A DNA stretch of 64,000 bases, from contig CAWGZJ010000011.1 in NCBI GenBank assembly GCA_963826975.1, positions 558,001 to 622,000 on the forward strand, in the 5' to 3' direction. The stretch is from Palsa-883 sp963826975 (lineage in GTDB: Bacteria > Pseudomonadota > Alphaproteobacteria > Acetobacterales > Acetobacteraceae). The notes under the pieces are model-generated. The model did no database searches and was not told where the DNA came from. It saw only the letters and a list, made by a program, of their open reading frames with translations. The position numbers were made by a program, and so were the translations under genes. Numbering within the stretch: the first letter of the stretch is position 1; each line of letters starts with the position of its first letter. Positions 36,791 through 45,955 of this stretch are shown piece after piece.

Positions 36791-37575
36791 CCTTGGTCTC
36801 CGGTTCCGTGCTCGTCGACGCGCCGCTTTCCAAGTCGGCAGAACCCGAACTCGGCGGCTAGCGCCGTGACGCGGTCGTATAGCATCCGCCGCGCCGCGGG
36901 CAGCGGACGGTGATGATGGCCAAAAGCGTCGCGCGCCAGGAAGTGTCCGGTCAACGTCAGGCCGTCTCGCCAGTCCGCCGCCGTGCCGGTGCTGCCGCCA
37001 ACCAGGAAGCCGGGCAGGCGCAGCAGCCGCCCTGCCCAGGTCCCAGCCGCTGCCGCGGTCACCGCCCGGCCGGTGCGCGGCGAGACATAAGCCAGGCCCG
37101 CGGTTTCCCCACTGACGGCGCATGCGCTCAGGTCGAGGCCGTAGCCGAGCTCGGCCAGCAGCAGCGTCTCCCACCGGACAAGCTCGGCCAGCATCACGGG
37201 TCCCTGCGGCAACCGGGCGATGAATTGCAGCAGGCCCAGGAAGACACGGGGGAGCGGCTCGCGCTCGGGCAGCGCGCCCTCGGCGACGGCGCAGGCGGAC
37301 GACAGCATTGCCAGCGCCAGCGGATCGTCCAATGCCAGCGCGGCGGCGGGGTGCACCAGCTCGGCCGAGAAGCTGCCAAGCTGCTCCGCCAGCCGTGCGA
37401 CCCAGCGCGCCTGCACAAGATTGCCGGCCTGCCAGACAGCCGCCCCGGTGCGCCCGGCCCCGCCGCGCGCGAGGCCGCGGTGCAGCCCGTGCTCCTCGGT
37501 CATCACGCTGGCGACCGCGTCGCCCTCGTTGTACGGGCGCGCGTCGAGCACGATGGCGGGCGCATCCCAGTCCAT
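36775..37575 (-). CDS. recO: DNA repair protein RecO
   Basis: A 266-residue RecO, which loads RecA on single-stranded DNA with RecR. The N-terminal OB-fold begins MDWDAPAIVLDARPYNEGDAV, and EEHGLHRGLARGG is typical. The middle is an alpha-helical domain (VRWETLLLAELGYGLDLSACAVSG). The zinc-binding Cys set seen in some RecO proteins is not obvious. In relatives it follows era directly; here about 5 kb of other genes lie between. Confidence 0.9.
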   Translation of the reverse strand: MDWDAPAIVLDARPYNEGDAVASVMTEEHGLHRGLARGGAGRTGAAVWQAGNLVQARWVARLAEQLGSFSAELVHPAAALALDDPLALAMLSSACAVAEGALPEREPLPRVFLGLLQFIARLPQGPVMLAELVRWETLLLAELGYGLDLSACAVSGETAGLAYVSPRTGRAVTAAAAGTWAGRLLRLPGFLVGGSTGTAADWRDGLTLTGHFLARDAFGHHHRPLPAARRMLYDRVTALAAEFGFCRLGKRRVDEHGTGDQGCRMT

Positions 37576-37661
37576 CTTAGAGGGTGGCCATTTCCTGGTG
37601 GGCGGGCATGTCGTGGTGGGTCATTCGCAGCGGGTCCCGACGCACCTGCGTCCGGGACGGA

Positions 37662-37871
37662 TTACAGCCAGTGGAACCCGTGCGCCATCACGCCGAGCAG
37701 GCCGAGGAACGCCGCGAGCGTTGTCCCGGTTGCAGTCACCGTCATGCCAAGCAGCCAGCGAAAGTCGTCGCGTTGGGCCGCTGCCACCAAGTCCAATCGC
37801 CGCTCGATCCGCTCAAGCGACGCGGCTGTGGTGCGGGCTATCTGTTCCAATACGGCGACCCTGGTCTCCAT
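37662..37871 (-). CDS. Small coiled-coil membrane protein
   Basis: A 69-residue protein with an amphipathic coiled-coil half (METRVAVLEQIARTTAASLERIERRLDL, ending near 28) and a single C-terminal membrane span (GTTLAAFLGLLGVMAHGF). This is the layout of hemolysin-XhlA/DUF1640-like small proteins. ATG 37871 is chosen over the longer open frame because it begins the coiled coil. Role unknown. It lies upstream of recO on the same strand. Confidence 0.65.
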   Translation of the reverse strand: METRVAVLEQIARTTAASLERIERRLDLVAAAQRDDFRWLLGMTVTATGTTLAAFLGLLGVMAHGFHWL

Positions 37872-38100
37872 ATCGACAGGATATCGGCCACCGCCGACGG
37901 GTTCAACGGGTATATCCGGCACGTCCACCGCTCCATGGTCAACGGCGAACAATCTGCCAGCACTCGGTAAACGAATTGCTGCGCGGCACCGAGCCACGGC
38001 TGACCGCAGCGCGGCGTTGTTCATACGATGGTCTGCATGCCCGCGCGCAATTCGATCCGAGCCGCCGTCCGGGCAACGCCGGAGCGGAAGCCCGCCTCTA

Positions 38101-39435
38101 CTACCGAGGCAGGCCGGCGTCCTTCGTCTCTCGCCCGAAAATGACCGCGACAATGCTGAACACCGCGAAGCACGTCATCATCGCCGTTACCTTGTTGAAG
38201 CTGCCGCTGAACGCCCCCACCATCAGGCCGGCGACCAGCGGTCCGAAGCTGGTGACCACCCGCGCCGAGCCGGTGCAGAATCCCACCGCGGTCGAGCGGA
38301 TATGGGTCGGGAACAGTTCCGGCAGATAGATCGCGAACCCCGAGAACGTTCCGAACACGAAGAAGCCGAACACCGGCAGAACGAACGGATACCATGGATA
38401 ATACGTATCGAGACCGAGATACAACGTCAGGCCGGCCACGATGGTTCCCACGCTGTAGAGCGCGATGATCGCGCGGCGCCCGATCACATCCGCGGCGAAC
38501 CCGAAACAAATATATCCGGCGATGCCACCGACGCTCCACACCATCATGCCGGTACTCACGAACGGCACTGCGGCAGCCCCGACGGCGCCGCTTTTCTGGA
38601 TCATCAGCGACAGGATGGTCGGCAGCCAGATGTTCGAGGTCCAGATCGCCAACAGCGAGCCAACCCCGAACAGCATTCCCACGATCGTGTTGTGGCGATG
38701 CTCGGGCGTAAAGAGCTGCAGCGGAACGAAACGCATGAACTCGCGATCGCTGTCCGCCATACGCCGTCCGGCAGCGACTGCCTGGCGCCGTTCGCGCACC
38801 GCCTCGAACCGCTCGGGTTCCATCATGCGCCGCCGCATGACCCCGATCAGGATCGCCGGCACCACGCCGATGAAGAACACCATGCGCCAGCCGTAGCCGC
38901 CGAGCAGCCCATAGGCCCATGCACCCAGGAAGGTGCCGAGCGCGCCGCCGGTCATCATGCAGCCGGCGATCTTCGCCCGATGGCGTTCGTCGAGCACCTC
39001 GGCCAGCAGCGGAATGCCGACCATCAGTTCCGCACCGGTGCCGAGGCCGGCGATGAAGCGATACACCGCGAAATCCCAGATGCCATGCGAGAAGCCCTGA
39101 AGCGCGGTGAACACGCTGTAGAGCAGGATGCTGAACGCGAGCGCGCGCACACGGCCGATGTAGTCGGCAATGATGCCGAAGATGAACCCACCGAAGGCCC
39201 AGCCGAGCAGGCCCACCATGCTGAGAATACCGCCCACGCTGCCGATCCGGCTGAGCGGAGGGTTGCCGCCCAGCAACTCGGTCAGGGCGGGGCGCAGTAC
39301 CAGCGAGTAGAGACCGAAATCCGCCGAATCCAGTGTCCAGCCGAGCCAGACCACCAAAAACACGAACCATTGATAGCGACTGACCGACCGCAATCCGTCA
39401 AGCCGTGCCGCGGTCACGCCGGTTCCGTTGTCCAT
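38101..39435 (-). CDS. MFS transporter, aromatic-acid/sugar porter-like
   Basis: A 444-residue 12-span permease. The MFS loop motif appears after span 2 (GIIADYIGRVRAL) and again in the second half (GFAADVIGRRAII), and RFIAGLGTGAELMVGIPLLAE matches the fourth-span signature of the metabolite:H+ symporter group. GGAGGG lies 6 nt before ATG 39435, which is preferred to the upstream in-frame ATG. Substrate is probably an organic or aromatic acid, by family, but this is inference. It lies between recO and era and is not part of that housekeeping block. Confidence 0.88.
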   Translation of the reverse strand: MDNGTGVTAARLDGLRSVSRYQWFVFLVVWLGWTLDSADFGLYSLVLRPALTELLGGNPPLSRIGSVGGILSMVGLLGWAFGGFIFGIIADYIGRVRALAFSILLYSVFTALQGFSHGIWDFAVYRFIAGLGTGAELMVGIPLLAEVLDERHRAKIAGCMMTGGALGTFLGAWAYGLLGGYGWRMVFFIGVVPAILIGVMRRRMMEPERFEAVRERRQAVAAGRRMADSDREFMRFVPLQLFTPEHRHNTIVGMLFGVGSLLAIWTSNIWLPTILSLMIQKSGAVGAAAVPFVSTGMMVWSVGGIAGYICFGFAADVIGRRAIIALYSVGTIVAGLTLYLGLDTYYPWYPFVLPVFGFFVFGTFSGFAIYLPELFPTHIRSTAVGFCTGSARVVTSFGPLVAGLMVGAFSGSFNKVTAMMTCFAVFSIVAVIFGRETKDAGLPR

Positions 39436-39916
39436 CGACGCCCTCCGTGTGAAGACGCGAACCGGTATCACTCGGGAAAATGGCAAGGCCGCGCGGCAAC
39501 AAACGGGACGCAGCGAACGCCACTGCCCCTGACCTGCGCGCTCGCCGGCACAACATCGACGCCTGCGTCACACGGAGGCGGGTCGGCTCGTCGTCGGCAA
39601 AAACTTCGGATATCAAGCAAACCATCGGGTATCCCGGCTCGGGCGGAGCGTCAAGCAGCATCGCGAAAGTCACAGCGCGGAGTGATGGTTCCAGGTTCAT
39701 TTCCGCGCGGGTGGCGCGCCGATCCACGTGTCACTTTGGTTGCCGACAAGTTACGGTTGATCGACGCCGTCGGATGACACGGAGCAACAGCGTCAGGTGG
39801 GCACTCGTTCAGGCACGGCTTCGCAGTACTGTCACGCCGCGACTGCCTGATTTTCGCGATACTGACGATCGCGCGAAAGATTTGATGCGTTTTCAATTCC
39901 GTCAGAGAGGTTCGAC
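39436..39916. other. Intergenic region without recognised features
   Basis: The divergent gap between the MFS permease and the phosphoesterase. A minus-strand frame of 109 codons overlaps it but has no family signature. The AT-rich patch just before 39917 may hold the phosphoesterase promoter. Confidence 0.4.
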
Positions 39917-41224
39917 ATGGCTCGCCCAGCGCACACCCGCAAGCGGAAGGCCCCGCCGCACTCCGAAGCGATCGACAATACCGGGGCCACGGGGCTTGAC
40001 CGTCCGGGCTTCGCGCAGCCCCAGCCGACTGCTGACCCGGCGAAGTTCGAGGTCAAGCATCCGTCCGACAACCCCGCCTACAAGCGGATCGATGAACTCA
40101 ACCGGGAACACAAGCTTGCCCCGATGCCATTCCCGCCGCCCCGCGGACTGCCGGAGCCGCGGCTGACCCTCGCCGCGGTGCTGGGCGACAACGCGGCGGC
40201 GGTGCAGCGCCGCGTTGCAGCGAACGGCCAGCTTGTGTTCCACACCGTCGGCGACACCGGCAGCACGCGCGGACCGGAGAGCCAGAACCAGGTCGCGGAC
40301 AAGCTGGTCGGCGATTTCCACGAGGCGGACACGAAGGAATTGCCAATCTTCTTCTTCCACCTCGGCGACGTCATCTACAGTTTCGGCGAGGGGCAATACT
40401 ACTACGACCAGTTCTACGAACCCTACCGCGACTATCCGGCGCCGATCGTGGCGCTTGCCGGCAATCACGACGGCATGGTGGCGCCCGGCACCAACGTGAC
40501 CACGCTGGCGGCATTCCTGGAGAACTTCTGCGCAACCGAGTTCGAGGTGACGCCGGAGGCCGGCGGCCTGTCACGCACGGCACAGATCCAACCCGGTGTG
40601 TTCTATACGTTCGAGGCGCCGCTGCTGCGTATTCTGGCGCTGTATAGCAACACGTTGGAAGACCCTGGGGTTATCGCCGACGACGGTATTGGCAACTCCC
40701 AACTCGACTACTTGAAGGCGGCGCTCGGCCGCGTGAAGTCCGAAGGCTTCGAGGGCGCGCTGATCCTCGCGCACCATCACCCGGCATACACCGCCGGGAG
40801 CAAGCATGGCTGGAGCGAGCAGATGCTCACGCAGATCGATGCCATCTGCAACCAAACCGGCGTGTGGCCGCATGCCGTGTTGTCCGCGCATGCGCACAAC
40901 TACCAGCGGTTCACACGCCAACATGGACAGACGCAGATCCCTTACATCGTCTGCGGCAACGGCGGCCATGGGCTGACGAAGCTGTCGCGCGTGGGGGGAA
41001 CGCCGCTGCGCACCCCGCAGGCGCTGCAGGTGACCGGACACGCGGACAAGGTGACCCTGGAGAACTATGACGACCAGGACTACGGCTATTTGCGCGTCGT
41101 GGTTACCGCATCGCAGTTGCGTATCGAATACCATCCGGCGAGCGACGGTACCGCGGCGAAGACCCCCGACGACTTCGTCACGGTCGATCTGGCCTCGCGC
41201 AAGCTGGTGCACTTCACCGGTTGA
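39917..41224 (+). CDS. Calcineurin-like metallophosphoesterase
   Basis: A 435-residue phosphoesterase. The five metal-binding blocks are present in order: GDTG with Asp113, GDVIY with Asp151, GNHD (182-185), HHHPAY, and SAHAHNYQRF. The layout resembles purple-acid-phosphatase-like enzymes, where two metals hydrolyse phosphomonoesters. There is no signal peptide, and the first 40 residues are basic and Pro-rich. It is flanked by the MFS gene and a degenerate copy of its own motif region just downstream. Substrate unknown. Confidence 0.88.
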   Translation: MARPAHTRKRKAPPHSEAIDNTGATGLDRPGFAQPQPTADPAKFEVKHPSDNPAYKRIDELNREHKLAPMPFPPPRGLPEPRLTLAAVLGDNAAAVQRRVAANGQLVFHTVGDTGSTRGPESQNQVADKLVGDFHEADTKELPIFFFHLGDVIYSFGEGQYYYDQFYEPYRDYPAPIVALAGNHDGMVAPGTNVTTLAAFLENFCATEFEVTPEAGGLSRTAQIQPGVFYTFEAPLLRILALYSNTLEDPGVIADDGIGNSQLDYLKAALGRVKSEGFEGALILAHHHPAYTAGSKHGWSEQMLTQIDAICNQTGVWPHAVLSAHAHNYQRFTRQHGQTQIPYIVCGNGGHGLTKLSRVGGTPLRTPQALQVTGHADKVTLENYDDQDYGYLRVVVTASQLRIEYHPASDGTAAKTPDDFVTVDLASRKLVHFTG

Positions 41225-41382
41225 CCAGGCTCCGAGACAGCGCCGACGCGCTGCGACCCGCCGCGCGCAGGATCTGGTGTGTTGGCGTGACGCACAACAC
41301 CTGCTGATGGCGATGTTGGGGTGCGGCAGGGACAGAGCCAGCGTGTCGTCGACCGCGTTGCCGGTCAGGTCTCCCGGTAATG

Positions 41383-41470
41383 GAGTGTGGGTACACGCCG
41401 TGCAGTTCGCCCATGCGCACAACGATCCTCGGTTCACGCGGCCGCATGGAGCGGCGCAGGCCCCGACGTT
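41383..41470 (+). pseudogene. Degenerate copy of the phosphoesterase His-motif region
   Basis: The segment translates as GVWVHAVQFAHAHNDPRF then TRPHGAAQAPT, clearly related to GVWPHAVLSAHAHNYQRF then TRQHGQTQIPY of the gene just upstream. It has no start and is out of context, so it is a remnant of a tandem duplication. Confidence 0.65.
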
Positions 41471-41471
41471 C

Positions 41472-42233
41472 TCAACCAGGCGGCGTCACGCCGCGCGCGC
41501 GTCGCATCGCCGGCAAGCGGTTCCCAAGCAGCACCACGCTGAGCAGTAGAAGCCCTGTAATGGTGGTGCTGACGACAAGCCCAAGATTCAGCCCACCCTT
41601 CCCGGCGAGGAAGTCGGCCAGATTGGTTCCGGCAGTGCGGACGACCACGATCGCCAGCCAGTAGACAAGCTTGGTCTTGAGTTCTGCTCGGCTTCTGAGG
41701 ACGAGCACTACCGCCAGGATGGTCGAGAATATGACCGCCGATTGCGCCAAGCCCAGACCGCCGGCAGCAAAGTCACCAAGAGCCGTGCCCAACGTGCCGG
41801 CCGTCAACATCGCCATCCAGTACCGCGTGTCCGTCGCGGGTAGGCCCTGCGACCCGGCTTGGCGCCCGTTCGCCGTTGGCGGGGCGGAGGATGCGCGTCC
41901 GGTGAACAGGATCAGCAAAAGAAGCGTGGCAAGTCCCGCGAGCACCCATTGGTAGTTGAGGTGCAGATCGTGCGTAGCGAGATCGGCCAGATTGGTCGCG
42001 GCCGTCCTGACGGTCACGATTGCGAGCCAGTAGTAGGCGTCGGTCCCCGAGCGAGTTCGCCGTTCCAATAGCAGAATGACGGTGAATATGGCTGCCAGCA
42101 CCGGCAATCCGCGCATATGTCCCAAGCCCAGGACATGGGAGACGAAGTCACCCGTATTGGCGCCGAACACGCTGGCAAGCGAGATCGCGACCCAGTAGCG
42201 CGCATCGAGCGCGGGGACGTTCCTGATGTGCAT
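41472..42233 (-). CDS. Multi-span membrane protein built of four repeats
   Basis: A 253-residue inner-membrane protein with about eight spans. Four internal repeats are visible: YWVAISLASVFGANTGDF, YYWLAIVTVRTAATNLADL, YWMAMLTAGTLGTALGDF and YWLAIVVVRTAGTNLADF. The repeated 'YW-A----T--TN-(A/G)D' core resembles the DUF347/COG4705 membrane-anchored group, whose function is unknown. The even spacing points to a duplicated two-span unit. ATG 42233 is the likely start. It is not obviously part of the era operon. Confidence 0.75.
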   Translation of the reverse strand: MHIRNVPALDARYWVAISLASVFGANTGDFVSHVLGLGHMRGLPVLAAIFTVILLLERRTRSGTDAYYWLAIVTVRTAATNLADLATHDLHLNYQWVLAGLATLLLLILFTGRASSAPPTANGRQAGSQGLPATDTRYWMAMLTAGTLGTALGDFAAGGLGLAQSAVIFSTILAVVLVLRSRAELKTKLVYWLAIVVVRTAGTNLADFLAGKGGLNLGLVVSTTITGLLLLSVVLLGNRLPAMRRARGVTPPG

Positions 42234-42360
42234 GCCGTGATCTCAACCTGTGAAAGCGGAAAGGGTATGACGTTCATGTTGCGGTGCCCGCCGGACCTGG
42301 GGGGCGCAATGCGAAGTGCGCCAGTGCGTCATCGTCGGTGCCACCCGTTGGGTTTTTTGG

Positions 42361-42472
42361 TAACACAGGGGCGCAGGGATCACAACGATCGCCGAGGAAG
42401 AACAACGTGCTCGGTGCGACGTAGGTTCACTGCCTTCTCTGCGATCCCTGCGCTCTCTGCGCCCGTGCGACA
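42361..42472. repeat. Dispersed inverted repeat ('gcgcagggatc' type)
   Basis: Arms 'aacacaggggcgcagggatc' and a near-complement about 70 bp on form a long stem, related in word structure to the 'cacggag' elements. The rest of 42234-42695 holds no gene. Confidence 0.6.
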
Positions 42473-42695
42473 AAAACGACCTGCCGAGCCAGGACCTGGG
42501 TCAACCCGCCCGCCAACCCGTCAGTGTTCACCCCATGTGGCGGGCGCCAACGCGCTGATGCATCGTGCTGAACCGATCGCCGCCCATCTGCACGAGCGAC
42601 TGCACGTTTGTGGCTTATACGCAACAAGTCCTGTACTAGAATGTTGCTTCAACCCGACGCCGATACCGTGACAACGGCAGCGTCAAAAATCCAGT

Positions 42696-43589
42696 CTAGC
42701 GTGCATCCTCCAATCCAATCGCGCGTAGCCGCGCCGTCTCCTCATCCCAGCCGGCGCGTTCCTTGACATTGAGGAACAAATGCACCTTGCGCTCGAACAG
42801 TTCGGACAGCGTCGCGCGTGCTCGCGCACCGATCGCCTTGATCCGCGAGCCCCCATTGCCGATCAGGATCCCCTTGTGCCCCGGCCGCGTGACATAGATC
42901 GTTGCGTCAATGCGCACCGAGCCGTCCTTGCCCTCGCGCCAAGTCTCAGTCTCGACGGTCGTTGCGTACGGAACTTCCTCGTGTGTCTGCAGGAAGATCT
43001 GCTCGCGCACGATTTCCGCCGCCAGCAGTCGGTCGGGCAGGTCGGTCAGATCGTCATCGGGATAAAGATGCGGCCCTTCCGGCATGGCGATGGCAAGCGC
43101 GTCCATCAATGTGTTGAGCCCATCCCCATTCGATGCGCTGACCATGTAGGTCGCCTCGAACGGCGCCAGCACCGACAGCGTGGCGGTCATCGGCAGCAGG
43201 CGGGTCACCGGCACCAGATCGATCTTGTTAAGCACCAGCCAGCAGCGCCGCCCGGTGTCGCGCAGCCGCTCCGCGATGGCGCGCGTTTCTTCGGTCGCCC
43301 CCCCCTTGGCGTCGACCAGTAGCAGCACGAGATCGGCATCCTGCGCGCCGCCCCAGGCCGCCGCCACCATGGCGCGATCCAACCGCCGGCGCGGGCGGAA
43401 AATGCCCGGTGTGTCCACCAGCAGGATCTGGCTGTCGCCGCGCGGCAGGATGCCAAGGATGCGAAACCGCGTGGTCTGTGCCTTTGGCGAAACGATCGAC
43501 AGCCGGGCGCCCGTCAACCGATTGAGTAGCGTCGACTTCCCGGCGTTCGGCGCCCCTACAATCGCCACGAAGCCGCAGCGCGAGGTCAC
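42696..43589 (-). CDS. era: GTPase Era
   Basis: A 297-residue GTPase needed for 16S rRNA maturation and 30S assembly. G1 is GAPNAGKST (12-20), then SIVSPKAQTTR, G3 DTPG, and G4 NKID. The C-terminal KH domain ends the protein (GNGGSRIKAIGARARATL, and FLNVKERAGWDE). It overlaps the end of rnc by 4 nt, so both are coupled, as in most bacteria. Confidence 0.95.
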   Translation of the reverse strand: MTSRCGFVAIVGAPNAGKSTLLNRLTGARLSIVSPKAQTTRFRILGILPRGDSQILLVDTPGIFRPRRRLDRAMVAAAWGGAQDADLVLLLVDAKGGATEETRAIAERLRDTGRRCWLVLNKIDLVPVTRLLPMTATLSVLAPFEATYMVSASNGDGLNTLMDALAIAMPEGPHLYPDDDLTDLPDRLLAAEIVREQIFLQTHEEVPYATTVETETWREGKDGSVRIDATIYVTRPGHKGILIGNGGSRIKAIGARARATLSELFERKVHLFLNVKERAGWDEETARLRAIGLEDAR

Positions 43590-44410
43590 GCCCCGAGGGC
43601 CCGCAGCAGCGCCTCGGCGGCAAGCTGTTCCGCGGCGCGCTTGCTGCCGGCAGTACCGATGCCGGTAAACTCACCGGCCGAAACCGTCACCTCGAACACC
43701 GGTGCATGTGGCGGTCCGGAGCGCGTCGTCACCTGATAGTCCGGCAGGCCGAGGCTGCGCGCCTGCACCCATTCCTGCAGCGTCGTCTTGGGGTCCTTCG
43801 GCGGCTGGGCCTGGGCCGTCATCACGCCATCCCAGGCGCGGCGGATGAACGCCCGCGCGCGGTCCAGCCCGGCGTCGAGATACAGCGCGCCGAGCGCCGC
43901 CTCCAGTGCGTCGGCCAGCACTGTGGCACGCCGCCGGACCCCGGCCCGCGCTTCACCCGGCGACACGTTCAGCACCGCCCCCAGCCCAATCGTGTCCGCC
44001 ACCTCGGCCAGTACCGGCTGCGAGACCAGCAATGCCAACCGTCGGCCAAGGTCCCCCTCCTGCTCGTGCGGGAAGCGCTCGATCAGCCACTCCGCCATCA
44101 ACAGCCCGAGAACCCGGTCGCCAATGAACTCCAGCCGCTCGTTGGACCCGCTGCCCCGCGCACCGGGACGCGTCGCGGAGCGGTGGGTCATCGCCTCACG
44201 CAGCAGGCCGGGACGGGAGAAGCTATGACCTAGAATGCTCTCGATTGACTCTTGCAGCGGGGGTGATTGCTGCTGTTGCGGGGATTGATCAAGCGGGAGT
44301 GATTGCTGCAACGCGGGTGATTGAGCCAATGCTGGCGGTTCACCCAAGGCCGGCCGCTCGTTCATCGCTGGCGCGCGTTCAACGGGGCGTCTCCAAGGGC
44401 GGGCGTGCAC
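43586..44410 (-). CDS. rnc: Ribonuclease III
   Basis: A 274-residue double-strand-specific RNase. The catalytic signature NERLEFIGDRVLGLLMAEWL and the second site Glu (ADALEAALGALYLDAG) are present, and the dsRNA-binding domain ends the protein (TTLQEWVQARSLGLPDYQV...). The first ~50 residues are an unusual Pro/Gln/Ser-rich stretch (SPALQQSLPLDQSPQQQQ) from short DNA repeats; a start at the later Met (MNERPALG) would still include most of it. GTG 44410 directly follows the lepB stop. Confidence 0.93.
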   Translation of the reverse strand: MHARPWRRPVERAPAMNERPALGEPPALAQSPALQQSLPLDQSPQQQQSPPLQESIESILGHSFSRPGLLREAMTHRSATRPGARGSGSNERLEFIGDRVLGLLMAEWLIERFPHEQEGDLGRRLALLVSQPVLAEVADTIGLGAVLNVSPGEARAGVRRRATVLADALEAALGALYLDAGLDRARAFIRRAWDGVMTAQAQPPKDPKTTLQEWVQARSLGLPDYQVTTRSGPPHAPVFEVTVSAGEFTGIGTAGSKRAAEQLAAEALLRALGA

Positions 44411-45172
44411 TCAATGGATCGGTCGCATCAGTCGGCTCCAGCGAATTTCGAACGGCCATTCCCAGATTTCCCACCAGGGATATTCGGCATCCACCGAGAA
44501 GAACAGGATTTCCGCGCGGCCGACCAGGTTTTCCACCGGAACGAACCCAACTCCGTTCATGAAGCGGCTGTCCGCCGAGTTGTCGCGATTGTCGCCCATC
44601 GCGAACACATGGTCCGGCGGCACCAGGTACTCAGGCGTGTTATTCATCTCGCCCTCGTCGGTCGCCTTCAGGATGTAGTGTTGCACCCCACCCGGCAGTG
44701 TCTCCAGATAGCGGCGCAGCACCATGTGGATGCCGCTGTCATCGGTGACGTAATCGCCCGCCGGCTCCCGCGGCACCAGTTCGCCATTGATGTAGAGTTG
44801 GCCCTGCTTGACCTGGATCCGGTCGCCCGGCAGGCCGACGATCCGCTTGATGTAGTCGGTCGTATCGTCGCGTGGGTATTTGAACACCGCCACATCACCC
44901 CGGTGCGGCAACCGCCCGAAGATGCGTCCCGAGAACAGGTCAGGCGAGAACGGCAGCGAGAAATGTGAGTAGCCGTAGCTGAATTTCGACACGAACAGAT
45001 AGTCCCCGACCAGTAGCGTGGGAATCATGCTACCGGACGGGATGTTGAAAGGCTCGTAGGCGAAGGTGCGAATGCCGACCGCAATCAGCCCGGCGTAGAC
45101 AATCGTCTTGATGTTCTCGGCCCATCCGCCAGCCTTGCGCTTTGCCTTGGTGATCGCCATGGACAATTCCAA
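44411..45172 (-). CDS. lepB: Signal peptidase I
   Basis: A 253-residue leader peptidase that removes signal peptides at the periplasmic face. One N-terminal membrane span (IKTIVYAGLIAVGIRTFAY) leads to the catalytic Ser48 in PSGSMIPTLLVGD and Lys109 in DYIKRIVGLPGD; GDNRDNSADSR near the end is box E. A start at Met5 (MAITKAKRK) is also plausible. First gene of lepB-rnc-era. Confidence 0.95.
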   Translation of the reverse strand: MELSMAITKAKRKAGGWAENIKTIVYAGLIAVGIRTFAYEPFNIPSGSMIPTLLVGDYLFVSKFSYGYSHFSLPFSPDLFSGRIFGRLPHRGDVAVFKYPRDDTTDYIKRIVGLPGDRIQVKQGQLYINGELVPREPAGDYVTDDSGIHMVLRRYLETLPGGVQHYILKATDEGEMNNTPEYLVPPDHVFAMGDNRDNSADSRFMNGVGFVPVENLVGRAEILFFSVDAEYPWWEIWEWPFEIRWSRLMRPIH

Positions 45173-45245
45173 AAATGCGGCCGGATCAAGCCCATGCCGC
45201 CCGGGGCTGTCAAGCGCGTGGAGAAAATGTCACGGGCGATCAGGT

Positions 45246-45310
45246 GGGCGAAGCAAGGTCAGGGCGCTGCCCTGAAACCCGCCAGGGGGCAAAGCCCCAT
45301 CGGCGTTAAC
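45246..45310. repeat. Dispersed 'gggcaaagccc' repeat, left copy
   Basis: Contains 'gcgaagcaaggtcagggc', 'gccctgaaacccgcc' and 'gggggcaaagcccc', the mirror of the element at 61537-61608. Together with the copy at 45876-45955 it brackets the dead IS4 transposase. Confidence 0.75.
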
Positions 45311-45438
45311 CTACCGCTTGACCTGGCGCGACTCGGTGGGGTTCTCGGGGCGGATGCAAAACACAGCATCTCTCCGAGCGGATCAGTTCGACAGCCTGCC
45401 GCGGCAGCTTCCCGGCACTGTCGATCTCGACCGGGTTG

Positions 45439-45871
45439 CCCGGCGGAATCCTGGCTACCTCGCTGCCGGCGGAAGGCTATCCGGCCGAGGAAGTGCTCGC
45501 CGTCTATCGCCTGCGCTGGCAAATCGAACTGGCGTTCAAGCGACTGAAATCCCTGCTGCGGATGGACCGCATTCCGACCCGCACCGAGCGGGCGTCACGA
45601 AGTTGGCTCACCGCGCATCTCATTCTGGCCCTGTTGTGCGACGATCTCAGCCAGGAGTTCCTGGAGTCTTCCCCCTGAGGACCTGCTCGATGCCACCTAC
45701 ATCCCCTCGCTCTGGCGCGCGTGGGACATTACCCGGCGCGTGCTGCTGCTTGCTGTCCTCGGCAGCCTCACCGTCGATGATCTGCTGCACGCCGGACCCA
45801 ATGTCCACCGCCGGCTCGCCCACTCCAGGCGAAAACGAAGACCATATGTCCGTTACCCCATCCGGCGGTAA
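45439..45871 (+). pseudogene. IS4-family transposase, C-terminal remnant
   Basis: The first part reads VLAVYRLRWQIELAFKRLKS, then DRIPTRTERASRSWLTAHLI and LCDDLSQEFLESSP, the standard end of the IS4 DDE domain including the YREK-like 'YRLRWQIELAFKRLK' motif with the catalytic Glu. After a stop at 45678, another frame continues with IPSLWRAWDITRRVLLLA and HRRLAHSRRKRRPYVRYP to 45871. The N-terminal two thirds are missing. It lies between lepB and the ABC exporter gene. Confidence 0.85.
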
Positions 45872-45875
45872 GTTA

Positions 45876-45955
45876 ACGCCTTTGGGGGCAAAGCCCGCTG
45901 GCGGGTTTCAGGCCTGCACCGGCGGAGGCCGGGGGCAGAGCCCTGACCCTTACTC
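45876..45955. repeat. Dispersed 'gggcaaagccc' repeat, right copy
   Basis: Second flank of the IS4 remnant: 'gggggcaaagcccgctggcg' then 'ggtttcaggc' and 'gcagagccctgaccc'. It ends beside the ABC exporter stop and may serve as its terminator. Confidence 0.7.
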
